Origin: Myxococcales bacterium
GTDB lineage: Bacteria; Myxococcota; Myxococcia; Myxococcales; Myxococcaceae
Assembly (NCBI GenBank): GCA_003153055.1
Contig: PMBV01000514.1
Location: forward strand, 1-14,110
Length of the DNA: 14,110 bases
Reading direction: 5' to 3'
Part shown: positions 1 through 6,568 of the stretch, one piece after another
How the letters are laid out: the number at the start of each line of letters is the position of its first letter
How positions within the stretch are numbered: the stretch's first letter is position 1
Made by a program: the position numbers and the translations under genes
The notes under the pieces: model-generated
What the model was told of the DNA's origin: nothing
The model's input: the letters and a program-made list of their open reading frames with translations, nothing else
Databases searched by the model: none

Positions 1-674
1 CGCGTAGGCCCGTGAACGGTTACGAAAAATGCACAGTGGCTCTTGTCACATGGATAAGCAGGGCAGGAGAATGAACAGTTACCGGTAGGTGACTCCTGGA
101 TGGAGACATCGAACTGAAAAGACACGAGGGTCGAGCTCGTGCAGTACCCGGTACCGACCAGCAGCACACTTCCGTCGGCAGGAGCCGTGAGCGTCAGCGC
201 GAGCATGTTCGTCGTGGTGAACCCGCTCGGCGAGGAGGGGGTTGTCAATCGGGCCAGCTTGAAGGCCGAGTTCTGAGGTGCGCAGGCCCAGCCGCTCCCG
301 TTCGCCCGAAGGACTTGCCCGGCTGGGCAGGCGGCGAGAGCGATGGTGGGCTGGGTCCCACCACTCGAAGTGACGGGTGATGTCGCGCCGACGCTGGTGA
401 CGGCGCCTCCGCCGCAGGCAACCGTGCCGTTGGCACCGATCGACTGGATGGCCTGAGCGCCGGAACAGGTGCCGCTCACCCTGACCTGAGCGCCGCTCAT
501 CCTTGCCTCAAGCGCATCAATCGCGTCTTTGATGGCGGCAAAATTGGCGTTGACGGCGCTCGACGAGATGGCCGTCCCACTGATGAACGTGTTGGGGAGT
601 GTCATGGCCGTACCCAAGCCACCTGCCACGATGGCGAATCCAAGCACAAGGCGTCTCTTCTTCTTGGAGTCCAA
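1..674 (-). CDS. Secreted protein with phage-tail-fibre-like modules (3' end outside window)
   Basis: An open frame of 224 codons without a stop runs off the left edge, so the C-terminus is missing. I place the start at a TTG (674-672): GAAGGG lies 8 nt upstream, and the N-terminus it gives is a good signal peptide (DSKKKRR, then LVLGFAIVAGGLGTA). The first ATG (605-603) would cut this off. After the signal come TLPNTF..GTAISSSAVNANF (residues 25-45) and a short helix (AAIKDAIDALEARM), a pattern common in tail-fibre-like and trimeric secreted proteins. Residues 91-113 (AVTSVGATSPVTSSGG) resemble a linker seen in phage tail fibres. The visible C-terminal part is beta-rich, with cysteines at 178, 200, 204, 209 and 214, suggesting disulfides outside the cytoplasm. 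It lies 49 nt downstream of the repeat-bearing lipoprotein gene and may be co-transcribed with it. The function is unknown; an adhesin or other surface protein is an inference. Confidence 0.72.
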   Translation of the reverse strand, partial: MDSKKKRRLVLGFAIVAGGLGTAMTLPNTFISGTAISSSAVNANFAAIKDAIDALEARMSGAQVRVSGTCSGAQAIQSIGANGTVACGGGAVTSVGATSPVTSSGGTQPTIALAACPAGQVLRANGSGWACAPQNSAFKLARLTTPSSPSGFTTTNMLALTLTAPADGSVLLVGTGYCTSSTLVSFQFDVSIQESPTGNCSFSCPAYPCDKSHCAFFVTVHGPT

Positions 675-705
675 GGTCGTTTCCCTTCGTCGTTCGAGAG
701 CACAA

Positions 706-722
706 GGCTCGTCAGGCGAGCC
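706..722 (-). terminator. Intercistronic hairpin after the lipoprotein gene
   Basis: A perfect 6-bp stem (GGCTCG/CGAGCC) with a 5-nt loop sits directly after the stop codon of the minus-strand lipoprotein gene. The RNA after it reads TTGTGCTCT, not a clear U-tract. It could be a weak terminator or attenuator, or only an mRNA-stabilising structure between the two minus-strand genes. Confidence 0.3.
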
Positions 723-723
723 G

Positions 724-1056
724 TCAGGGCTGCCAGGTTGCTATCGAGTCCCAGGCGGACCTATCCCAGACTCCCGTCGTCCCCGCGTCAGCCGTCGTCC
801 CCGCGTCAGCCGTCGTCCCCGCATCACCTGCCGTCCCCGCATCACCTGCCGTCCCCGCATCACCTGCCGTCCCCGCATCACCTGCCGTCCCGGTGCGTGA
901 CCCAAGCGCGCACTTTTGCGTGGCGGGACTGCAATACTGGTCGCTCGGGCATTGGGCATCCTCCGTGCACGGCGCTCCAACGAGGTTGGGGTTGCAGCCG
1001 GCGCAAACAAGGAGCAGAGACCCAAGGAAGAGTGCGGTGCGCATCGCAGCCGTCAT
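724..1056 (-). CDS. Small lipoprotein with Cys-rich module and hexapeptide tandem repeats
   Basis: This 110-residue protein starts at an ATG with GAGG 7 nt upstream. It has a hydrophobic signal (residues 6-18) and a lipobox-like LVCAGC, giving C21 as the lipidated residue; Cys at the -3 position is slightly unusual. Next comes a compact module with C30, C36, C42 and C49 (GAPCTEDAQCPSDQYC), of a kind frequent in myxobacterial surface proteins. Residues 56-94 are low-complexity: four GTAGDA units, then GTTADA units, ending in a short tail. An ATG four codons downstream (1044) is possible but lacks a ribosome-binding site. The gene precedes the tail-fibre-like gene on the same strand. It is probably anchored in the outer membrane, with the repeat as a flexible spacer. 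Its partner and role are unknown. Confidence 0.7.
   Translation of the reverse strand: MTAAMRTALFLGSLLLVCAGCNPNLVGAPCTEDAQCPSDQYCSPATQKCALGSRTGTAGDAGTAGDAGTAGDAGTAGDAGTTADAGTTADAGTTGVWDRSAWDSIATWQP
775..890. repeat. 18-bp tandem repeat inside the lipoprotein gene
   Basis: Six full 18-bp units (775-792, 793-810, 811-828, 829-846, 847-864, 865-882) and a partial seventh are arranged head to tail. They fall into two sub-types: cgtcgtccccgcgtcagc (first two) and tgccgtccccgcatcacc (last three), with the third unit a hybrid. The period is a multiple of three, so gain or loss of units changes linker length without breaking the frame. They encode GTTADA and GTAGDA on the minus strand. Confidence 0.9.
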
Positions 1057-1162
1057 TCGCGGTCCTCGCCCCCGAAGGGTGCGGTCTCCCTGTCAACGAC
1101 AGCAGGAATGGACTGGAGGCCCAACTCCTCGTGTTTACCGCGAAGGGGAGATGAGGCGCTGG

Positions 1163-1249
1163 TCATATTGGGTAACAAACCGACGGAATGACCGCTCCTG
1201 CCAAGACGGCCGCAGCAGAGACCAGCGTGCACATTCTTTTTCTTAGCAT
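1163..1249 (-). CDS. 28-residue signal-peptide-like ORF, possible leader or truncated gene
   Basis: This short ORF begins MLRKRMCTLVSAAAVLAG and ends SVCYPI followed by TGA. It has the layout of a secretion signal (basic start, hydrophobic core) with almost no mature protein behind it. A weak AAGG lies 8 nt upstream of the ATG. It is on the same strand as the lipoprotein gene, whose start is 106 nt downstream. It may be the broken 5' end of a former secreted-protein gene, a very small membrane peptide, or chance; neither other frame after the stop gives a convincing continuation. Confidence 0.25.
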   Translation of the reverse strand: MLRKRMCTLVSAAAVLAGAVIPSVCYPI

Positions 1250-1400
1250 GCGAAGAGCCTTGAGGTGGATAGGTCACCGGACAATAGGTGTCAAGCGCGA
1301 GCGACTACCCCAAACTCCGCTCAAGGATCTGGAGTTCGGCGCATCCCGTCGCTCGCGGGCATGACCAGTGTGCCAGCCGCTGCGACCGAGCCCCGAGTGA

Positions 1401-1604
1401 TGGCGGTGGTCGTTGGGTCGAACCCCAGCCTCACCCCCGGTCGCGGGCACCTCACCTTCGCGGACGACGACGCGGCCAAGTACACCCCTCCTCGAGGACT
1501 TCGCCGCGCCGAGTGACGTGACGCTGCGACAGCGAGACGCCCGAGAGCTGACCGAGGTAGCCGTCCAAGGGTGCGGGCGCCGGTCGCTGACGTACCTGCG
1601 ATGA
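1401..1604 (+). pseudogene. Possible remnant of a secreted Cys-Gly protein
   Basis: The last ~35 codons of this open frame (about 1485-1604) look like coding sequence: mostly G or C at the third position, and the residues DVTLRQRDARELTEV followed by VQGCGRRSLTYLR. A Val-x-Gly-Cys-Gly-(K/R)-x-x-x-Tyr pattern is, from memory, common in small secreted or lipoproteins of myxobacteria. There is no matching signal peptide or plausible start upstream in this frame, and the 5' part reads as low-quality Arg/Pro/Thr-rich sequence. I therefore suggest a decayed or frameshifted gene end. This rests on pattern recognition only. Confidence 0.22.
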
Positions 1605-1641
1605 GGTAGCACCCGCCGGGGCGTCCGAGAGGAGGTCCAGG

Positions 1642-1839
1642 ATGGCCGATGCCGTCGAAGCAGCTCGTACCCAACTGCAGGGAGCCTTCGAGCGCACCAA
1701 CAGACCCACCAGGCGCCGGGTCGTCCTCCGCAACAAGGCGAGGAGGGCCCGGAGGAAGAGGCCGAGGGCACACGGCAGTGCGCTCGAGTCCCGAGCGAGG
1801 AGGAAGCGCAGCCGCTTCGGAAACGACAGCGCTCACTGA
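1642..1839 (+). CDS. Hypothetical 65-residue basic protein
   Basis: The ATG is preceded by a perfect AGGAGG (1630-1635) at 6-nt spacing, the best ribosome-binding site in this interval. The codons favour G or C at the third position. The product starts MADAVEAARTQLQGAF and then becomes extremely Arg/Lys-rich (RRRVVLRNKARRARRKR), so it would be strongly basic and could bind nucleic acid. It ends 132 nt before the secreted-protein gene at 1972. No family is recognised, and the Arg richness could also come from reading GC-rich non-coding DNA, so the call is tentative. Confidence 0.3.
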   Translation: MADAVEAARTQLQGAFERTNRPTRRRVVLRNKARRARRKRPRAHGSALESRARRKRSRFGNDSAH

Positions 1840-1971
1840 CGGTACGGCGGTCGTCCGTGCCGCGTACGTGTTACTCCTTGACTGGCCGGAGTTCCGCAAG
1901 CTACGGCAGGCACGGCGCCTCGGTGGCGGTCGAACGGGCACGTCCATCTTTGATTTCACTGGAGCACTCCC

Positions 1972-3060
1972 ATGAGAGCCATTCTCGCCGTGAGCATCTT
2001 GCTCTCGTCGCTCGCGTTCGCTCAGGTCCCTTCGACGCTCGGATACCAAGGCCGACTGCTGAACGCTGAGGGTGCCCCGGTGACAGGCGTCGTCTCTTTG
2101 ACGTTCGAGCTCTTCGCCGACCCAACGAATGGCTCTGCCGGGTCCGGGCTCTGGTCCGAAAACCAGAACATCGCGCTCGCCGACGGGTTCTACTCCACGA
2201 CACTCGGAAGCACGAACCCGGTTCCTTCCGACGTGTTCGATGGAAGCAGCCGATTTCTCCAGATTGCCGTTGCCGGCGTCCCGCTGACACCTCGACTCCC
2301 GATTTCCTCGGTTCCGTACGCCCATATGGCGACGGTCGCCAAGAGCCTCGCTGCGGGAAGCCCCGCGGTCGCCGTCACAACAGGCGCGACGCTCGCCAGC
2401 GCTGGAGTTGCAGTCACCGGTACTTCCACGAGCTTCACCTCCCAGCTTGCCGCGGGCGACGAGCTCATGGTCGGCTCGGGGAGCAACCTGCAGTCGAGGT
2501 TGGTCGTGGCCATCGCTTCAGACACCGCTCTCACGGTCGATGCTCCGTTCTCGCCCCAGCTCGTGAGCAGCACCTATTCCTATCGCAAGCCCATCGCGCG
2601 CCTCGCCGACTCGACGAGATCCCTCGGAGTGATGATCAACTCACGCGGCGACGTCGGTGTCGGGACCCTGGCGCCGGCCGCGGCGCTGGACGTCAAGGGC
2701 GACGTCGCCATCTACGGCCGGTCGGCTTCGCTGGTGTTCAACGTACGCTCCATCGTGGACAAGACGAAGGCCGATTCCTATTGTACAGCCCCAGCAACCG
2801 CCATTTATGTACCACGCTCATTCTTAGGCAAGACCGGCGACAAGATTTGCGCTGCAGACGCCCGAAACAAGGTCACCTGTGCTGCAGTCAAGAGCATCTA
2901 CATCACAGAGGACAACAGCTCTGGCCCCTATCCGGGCGGAGATCTCAAGTGCAGTGATCCCGTCCCGAATGCCTGGCCCTGGGGTGAGGACTATCCTGTC
3001 CCAGACACGCTGAACGCTGAATGGGGCCATGGAAATACCTTCGTCGTGTGCTGTAAATAG
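1972..3060 (+). CDS. Secreted modular protein, GYQGRLL N-terminal domain with tail-fibre-like repeats
   Basis: A 362-residue protein with GGAG 7 nt before its ATG. The signal peptide (MRAILAVSILLSSLAFA) is probably cut before Q18. Residues 18-120 form a domain starting QVPSTLGYQGRLL and ending VPYAHMA; the neighbour at 3282 has the same domain. Residues 140-208 resemble a phage tail-fibre module (GTSTSFTSQLAAGDELMVG ... AIASDTALTV ... YRKPIARL). Residues 217-248 match the common N-x-GDVGVGT..P...LDVKG motif. The C-terminal 105 residues have cysteines at 271, 293, 303, 327, 360 and 361, and the protein ends CCK. From about 2760 the DNA is clearly less GC-rich (for example TTCCTATTGTACAG, CCATTTATGTACC), which suggests a C-terminal module of different origin. 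A surface or secreted structural or adhesive role is likely; no catalytic motif is seen. Confidence 0.78.
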   Translation: MRAILAVSILLSSLAFAQVPSTLGYQGRLLNAEGAPVTGVVSLTFELFADPTNGSAGSGLWSENQNIALADGFYSTTLGSTNPVPSDVFDGSSRFLQIAVAGVPLTPRLPISSVPYAHMATVAKSLAAGSPAVAVTTGATLASAGVAVTGTSTSFTSQLAAGDELMVGSGSNLQSRLVVAIASDTALTVDAPFSPQLVSSTYSYRKPIARLADSTRSLGVMINSRGDVGVGTLAPAAALDVKGDVAIYGRSASLVFNVRSIVDKTKADSYCTAPATAIYVPRSFLGKTGDKICAADARNKVTCAAVKSIYITEDNSSGPYPGGDLKCSDPVPNAWPWGEDYPVPDTLNAEWGHGNTFVVCCK

Positions 3061-3072
3061 GGCCCCGACGCC

Positions 3073-3098
3073 CCGGACCGCAGGCGCCCTCGGTCCGG
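3073..3098 (+). terminator. Hairpin downstream of the 1972-3060 gene
   Basis: A perfect 8-bp GC-rich inverted repeat (CCGGACCG/CGGTCCGG) with a 10-nt loop lies 12 nt after the stop codon. The loop contains the palindrome GGCGCC, which could extend pairing. No U-rich run follows, so termination would be weak or Rho-assisted. Confidence 0.45.
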
Positions 3099-3181
3099 CA
3101 CTTCATTGGCTTCAGGGGACACCCTCGACTTCGGTGAAGGGGCTCGCTGGCGCCGGTCCTGCCTCTCTCCCACTTCCCCCT

Positions 3182-3209
3182 TTGACTCCTGCTCGACCTC
3201 GATAACAAT
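3182..3209 (+). promoter_or_regulatory. Candidate sigma-70-type promoter for the 3282 gene
   Basis: TTGACT (3182-3187, one mismatch to TTGACA) and AACAAT (3204-3209, four of six to TATAAT) are separated by 16 bp. The predicted start near 3216 leaves a leader of about 66 nt before the ATG at 3282. It lies after the hairpin that follows the previous gene, consistent with separate transcription. An ATG at 3210 lies within or before the predicted start site, arguing against it as the translation start. Confidence 0.4.
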
Positions 3210-3281
3210 GTGCCGTCCGGTGATGCGACGCAGTCCGTCCGCGTTCTTCTGCAACGCCCTTTTCGAGAATCAGGAGAGTCC

Positions 3282-4694
3282 ATGAGCCTTCTTGCCGCAG
3301 CAGCAATCCTCCTCGCCCCCGGCTTGGTGTTGGCACAGGTGCCCCAGAAGGTGGGCTATCAGGGGCGGCTCCTTGGTGCTGATGGAAGTCCGGTCACCGG
3401 TCCAGCCGAGATCACCTTCTCTGTGTACGATGCGGCCAGTGCGGGGAACGTGCTTTGGTCCGAGATCCAGAACCTGGGCCTCAGCGACGGCTACTATGCA
3501 ACGCTGCTGGGCAGCTCCGCAGGCTTGCCGGTCGGTCTCTTCGACGGCTCGAAGCGCTATTTGTCGATTGCCGTGGGAGGGCAGCAGCTCGTGCCGCGCC
3601 AAGAGATCGGAGCCGTGCCCTATGCGATCAGAGCCGGGTCGGCCTCTGTATCTGTCGGGTCTGGTTTGACGGGCGACGGATCCGCGGCAAACCCCCTCGC
3701 GACAGTGAAGACTCCCTATCTTGCTCAGTTCGACTTTGATGAAGGCACAGGACTCTCGGGCGCAGACAGCTCTGGGAACGGCGCGAAGCTGACAATCAAC
3801 AGTGTCGGCACGGCATGGCAGGACGGGCACGTCGTCGGGACCGGCTCTCTCTTTTTCGACGGGTTGACCGGCTACGCTCAGGCAGCGGATTCTCCGGCGC
3901 TCAATCCAAGGAGCGAGCTTACGCTCTCGGCGTGGGTCTATCTAACCAACAACACTGGAAGCCGTAGTATTGTATGTAAGGAGAATCAGTACGAGATGGG
4001 CATCAACGGAGGTCAGGTACAGCTCGCCGTTCAAACGGTCAAGGGACCGGTGTGGAGTTGGATCGGCGCGGGCACCATTCCGCTCAACACTTGGACGCAG
4101 GTGATGGCGACCTACGACGGCGTCTGGATTCGAACCTACGTCAACGGTCAGCTCCAATCTGCCACGAGCTATCCAAATGGTCTTATCGCAGCCACGACGA
4201 ATCCCCTGCGCGTCGGTGGACGCGCGCTTGGTGGTGGATCCGACTTCTTCGCCGGCAGGATCGACGATCTGCGAATCGCAGGAACGGCCATGGGCCAGGC
4301 CCACAACCGCGTGCCCCAGTTCATCGTGACACGGGACCCACGGCCGACTGGTTGCCCGCCGGTCCAGGCTGCCAACACTGACCTGATTTCCCAAACGTTT
4401 TCGACAAGAGATGTCGCCTCGATTCGCGTCTTCGCCAACATCATTGCGTGCGCCAGGGGCCGTAACGATCTCATCCTCTATTTTGACGGCAAGGAGGTCG
4501 ACCGCACGCTTTCGAGCCAAACTGGTGCCACTCCCACGAACGGTGGCGACTGCTGGGTTGGCATGCAGGTGGAGGCGACTCTGAGCGGCGTCGCGCCCGG
4601 AAATCATACCGCGTCTATACAGGGAACGGTCGCCGACACGTATGGGTGCCAGTCTGGCTGGGGCCACATAAGCACCATGATCTTCGAGCAGTAG
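3282..4694 (+). CDS. Secreted LamG-domain protein with GYQGRLL N-terminal domain
   Basis: I choose ATG 3282 (470 residues) over the in-frame ATG at 3210, because GGAGAG lies just before it and it opens directly into a signal peptide (MSLLAAAAILLAPGLVLA, cut before Q19). Residues 19-118 repeat the domain of the preceding gene: QVPQKVGYQGRLL, LWSEIQNLGLSDGYY, FDGSKRYLSIAVGG, VPYAIRA. A tail-fibre-like linker (VGSGLTGDGSAANPL) follows at 125-139. Residues about 147-334 form a LamG/concanavalin-like jellyroll: FDEGTG..DSSGNG, SLFFDG..GYAQ, LTLSAWVYL, NTWTQVMATYDG, YVNGQ, GRIDDLRI. The remaining ~125 residues carry cysteines at 358, 390, 424 and 456 and look like a further beta-sandwich. LamG domains often bind glycans, so extracellular carbohydrate or surface binding is likely, though unproven. 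Confidence 0.82.
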   Translation: MSLLAAAAILLAPGLVLAQVPQKVGYQGRLLGADGSPVTGPAEITFSVYDAASAGNVLWSEIQNLGLSDGYYATLLGSSAGLPVGLFDGSKRYLSIAVGGQQLVPRQEIGAVPYAIRAGSASVSVGSGLTGDGSAANPLATVKTPYLAQFDFDEGTGLSGADSSGNGAKLTINSVGTAWQDGHVVGTGSLFFDGLTGYAQAADSPALNPRSELTLSAWVYLTNNTGSRSIVCKENQYEMGINGGQVQLAVQTVKGPVWSWIGAGTIPLNTWTQVMATYDGVWIRTYVNGQLQSATSYPNGLIAATTNPLRVGGRALGGGSDFFAGRIDDLRIAGTAMGQAHNRVPQFIVTRDPRPTGCPPVQAANTDLISQTFSTRDVASIRVFANIIACARGRNDLILYFDGKEVDRTLSSQTGATPTNGGDCWVGMQVEATLSGVAPGNHTASIQGTVADTYGCQSGWGHISTMIFEQ

Positions 4695-4719
4695 TCTCGC
4701 CTTCGGTGTCGAGGCGCAC

Positions 4720-4746
4720 TGGCCTTCGCGCGTCGGGTGAAGGCCA
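4720..4746. terminator. Hairpin between converging genes
   Basis: A perfect 8-bp inverted repeat (TGGCCTTC/GAAGGCCA) with an 11-nt loop lies 25 nt after the stop codon of the LamG gene. It also lies 4 nt beyond the stop of the small minus-strand ORF at 4751-4921, so it could serve both converging transcription units. No clear U-tract is present on either strand. Confidence 0.45.
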
Positions 4747-4750
4747 ATGG

Positions 4751-4921
4751 CTACGGCGACGGCGCAATCCCCGTCAGTATCTTGTTGGCAAGGTCGCCGA
4801 ATTCTCGACCGACCTCGCGGACGGCCTGGGAGTGGGCGCCGATTGCACCGTCAGCGGCGGTCAACTTGAAGATGGGCGCGCGCTCTGATCGTCGTCGCAA
4901 TGAAGTCATCGCCAACCGCAT
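4751..4921 (-). CDS. 56-residue ORF downstream of the PhnD-like gene, small gene or gene remnant
   Basis: This reading frame starts 22 nt after the PhnD-like stop codon. From residue 14 to the end it has the codon pattern of real coding DNA in this genome (third positions mostly G or C) and a protein-like sequence: FKLTAADGAIGAHSQAV, then an amphipathic stretch REVGREFGDLANKIL. The ATG at 4921 has only a distant GGAG, and the first 14 residues are Arg-rich and less convincing. It may be a fourth gene of the ttcA operon, or the surviving C-terminal end of a larger gene lost by deletion. No family is recognised. Confidence 0.35.
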   Translation of the reverse strand: MRLAMTSLRRRSERAPIFKLTAADGAIGAHSQAVREVGREFGDLANKILTGIAPSP

Positions 4922-4943
4922 CGAGGCTCGCTCCCCTGAGGGC

Positions 4944-5741
4944 TCAGAGGCTGGCCAGCGCGACGCGGTACAGGGCCCGGTAGCCCATTCGAGGGGCGAC
5001 CTCGAAGCGCTCGGCCCGAAAGCAGCCCGCGAGCACCGGCGTGCCTTCGGGCGTCTCGTGCATCGACAAGAAGCAACGCTCGAGCTCCGACACCAAGGAG
5101 GCCGGGGCATTCATCGACACGGCCACGCCGTCGTTGGGGGCCTCGGCGGTAAACGCGAGCACGCGGAAGGCGTCGGCCTGCTCGGGCCAGATTTCCTTGA
5201 GCCCGGTCGTCTCGCCTGAGCGGGGGGCGAAGACGCTGGTGAGGTCGGCCTGTGCGGCCAACACCATCTCGAGCGCGCTCTTGTAGTTGCCGGAGAAGTG
5301 CTGCTTGAGGAAGGCCGTCGAGGCGTTGACACCTTTTTCCCTCAGGTACGCCATGGGCAAGAGGTAGCCGCCAACGGAGTCGCGGTCGGTCCACGCCGCG
5401 GTGGCGCCGGCGAGGGCCAGAAGGTCGATGGTCGCCTCTTTCCGGCAGACGAGCGCGGCCCGGTAGGTCGAGCTCCCGTCGCGCACGCCCCGCACCAGCA
5501 CGCGCACCCCCATGGCCTCGATGCGGGCGCAGACGAAGGGAGGCGCCCAGGCAGCGTCGACCCGGCCAGCCAACAGCTCGCGGGCCAGGGCCTCATAGCT
5601 CGACGGCACGACAACCTCGGTCTCCCGGCCGAGCTTGAGCGACAGGAAGCCCCTGAGCTGCTCCACTCGCGCGCTCAAGTCGCCGCCCAGAGACGACGGC
5701 ACGGCGAAGCGAACCGCGGCCCGCTTCTCCTGGAGTTTCAT
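4944..5741 (-). CDS. PhnD-type substrate-binding-domain protein without signal peptide
   Basis: The 265-residue protein fits the phosphonate/phosphate-binding-like (PhnD, PF12974-type) periplasmic-binding fold. Visible family features are VRFAVPSSLGG at the N-terminus, SSYEALARELLAGRVDAAW (the turn before the ligand cleft), a central YRAALVCRK strand, AAWTDRDSVGGYLLP, and YKSALEMVLAAQADLTSVF. It starts [12 protein letters not shown], with no secretion signal or lipobox, and no ABC permease or ATPase gene lies nearby. It is therefore probably cytoplasmic and may act as a ligand sensor or a stand-alone binding domain rather than a transporter subunit. Its ATG overlaps the stop of the TerB-like gene (ATGA), indicating translational coupling. 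The ligand cannot be predicted. Confidence 0.82.
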   Translation of the reverse strand: MKLQEKRAAVRFAVPSSLGGDLSARVEQLRGFLSLKLGRETEVVVPSSYEALARELLAGRVDAAWAPPFVCARIEAMGVRVLVRGVRDGSSTYRAALVCRKEATIDLLALAGATAAWTDRDSVGGYLLPMAYLREKGVNASTAFLKQHFSGNYKSALEMVLAAQADLTSVFAPRSGETTGLKEIWPEQADAFRVLAFTAEAPNDGVAVSMNAPASLVSELERCFLSMHETPEGTPVLAGCFRAERFEVAPRMGYRALYRVALASL

Positions 5742-6568
5742 CTCGAGCCCTCCTTGGTGAGGCGGGTGACGTCGTCGTCGGGGAGGCTCAAGGTGTACTG
5801 AAGCAGATCGAGCAGCTTGCGCTCGGCCGGCGAGGGCGTGCCCTCGGCGAAGGCGATGCGCACCGCCAGGCGAAAGGCGTTGAGGCGCTGGCTCTTGGTG
5901 GACAGCCCGTGGGCGAGGGCGGTCAGCCGCGACGGGAGCCCCTCGATGGCGAGCGACTGTACCGCGTCGGCTACGTAATGCCGGGCCGACTCGAGGGAGA
6001 CGTCGCGGAAGACCGGGTCACCGGCCATGTTCTCGAGCATGGCTCGCAGCTGCTTCTCGTCGACCACGCCGTCGGCGGCCGAGACCAGCACCATCGTCTC
6101 GGCGTAGAGGCGCTCCAAGGGCTCGCCCAGGGCTTCGGCGAGCGACTCGCCGGTCTCGATCACCACGAAGACGCGGGAGACCTCGGCCTCGGAGATGCCG
6201 AGGGCCGACTGCACCGTCTTGAGCAGGCCCAGCTCGGCGCGGGTGGCCTTCCGGTCGGCCAGCGCCACCGAGGCGGCGAGCGCGAAGGCCAGCAGGCGGT
6301 TGCGGTGATCGGGCAGGCGGTTTCGCAGCGAGGCGAGGATGTCGTCCAGCCCTCGAGCCTGAGACAAGCGCTTGGCCGACGCCTCGACGAGGTTGCTCAA
6401 GTCTTTCGCGTGGGTGCCGTCGAACTCGGGGCGCTCGATGACGCGGTGGATGAGCGCCTTCATCTCGGAGCTCTTCATCGAGCCGTCGGCGCTGGCGGTG
6501 AGGATCATCACGTCGATGAGCGCGGCGTTGCGGTCTCGTCGGGCCTGCTCGATCAGGTCACGCGGCAT
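5738..6568 (-). CDS. Tandem TerB-like domain protein
   Basis: This 276-residue, largely helical protein contains an internal duplication. Residues 17-50 ([19 protein letters not shown]) align with 155-188 ([19 protein letters not shown]), and 88-134 ([17 protein letters not shown]) with 226-270 ([18 protein letters not shown]). Each copy has the helical bundle with an acidic A-D-G turn typical of TerB/tellurite-resistance-like domains. These are often metal-binding or scaffold modules; here no function can be assigned. No signal peptide or transmembrane helix is seen, so it is probably cytoplasmic. Its start overlaps the end of ttcA by 11 bases, and its stop overlaps the PhnD-like start, so all three are likely made from one mRNA. 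GAGG lies 9 nt before the ATG. Confidence 0.72.
   Translation of the reverse strand: MPRDLIEQARRDRNAALIDVMILTASADGSMKSSEMKALIHRVIERPEFDGTHAKDLSNLVEASAKRLSQARGLDDILASLRNRLPDHRNRLLAFALAASVALADRKATRAELGLLKTVQSALGISEAEVSRVFVVIETGESLAEALGEPLERLYAETMVLVSAADGVVDEKQLRAMLENMAGDPVFRDVSLESARHYVADAVQSLAIEGLPSRLTALAHGLSTKSQRLNAFRLAVRIAFAEGTPSPAERKLLDLLQYTLSLPDDDVTRLTKEGSR

Larger units (their letters stand above)
1057..1971. other. Gene-poor interval with small ORFs and possible remnants
   Basis: This 915-base stretch separates the minus-strand pair from the plus-strand pair and holds no ORF I can assign to a family. It contains a 28-residue signal-peptide-like ORF (minus, 1163-1249), a frame ending at 1604 with a coding-like tail, a basic 65-residue ORF (1642-1839) behind a perfect Shine-Dalgarno sequence, and a TTGACT at 1878-1883 that may belong to a promoter for the gene at 1972. 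Long open frames on the minus strand here have no start signal, no recognisable motif, and run into the 5' part of the 1972 gene. Confidence 0.6.

Noticed and set aside
775..890. CRISPR-like array
   Set aside because: The 18-bp units are directly adjacent with no spacers and encode a peptide repeat, so this is a tandem repeat.
1091..1096. TTGACA on the minus strand as a promoter for the lipoprotein gene
   Set aside because: No -10-like sequence follows at 15-19 bp, and the distance to the ATG is too short for a normal leader.
599..1246. 215-codon plus-strand frame spanning the 18-bp repeats
   Set aside because: The minus strand gives a lipobox, a Cys module and a typical hydrophilic linker; the plus strand gives only Val-Pro-Ala repeats with no start signal.
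1321..2325. Long open frame (334 codons) on the minus strand
   Set aside because: It overlaps the signal peptide and N-terminal domain of the plus-strand gene at 1972, shows no ribosome-binding site or family motif, and reads as low-complexity Arg/Pro/Ser sequence typical of GC-rich antisense frames.
4933..4950. Inverted repeat CCCCTGAG/CTCAGAGG as a terminator of the PhnD-like gene
   Set aside because: The loop would be only two bases, one pair is mismatched, and it includes the stop codon; too weak to annotate.
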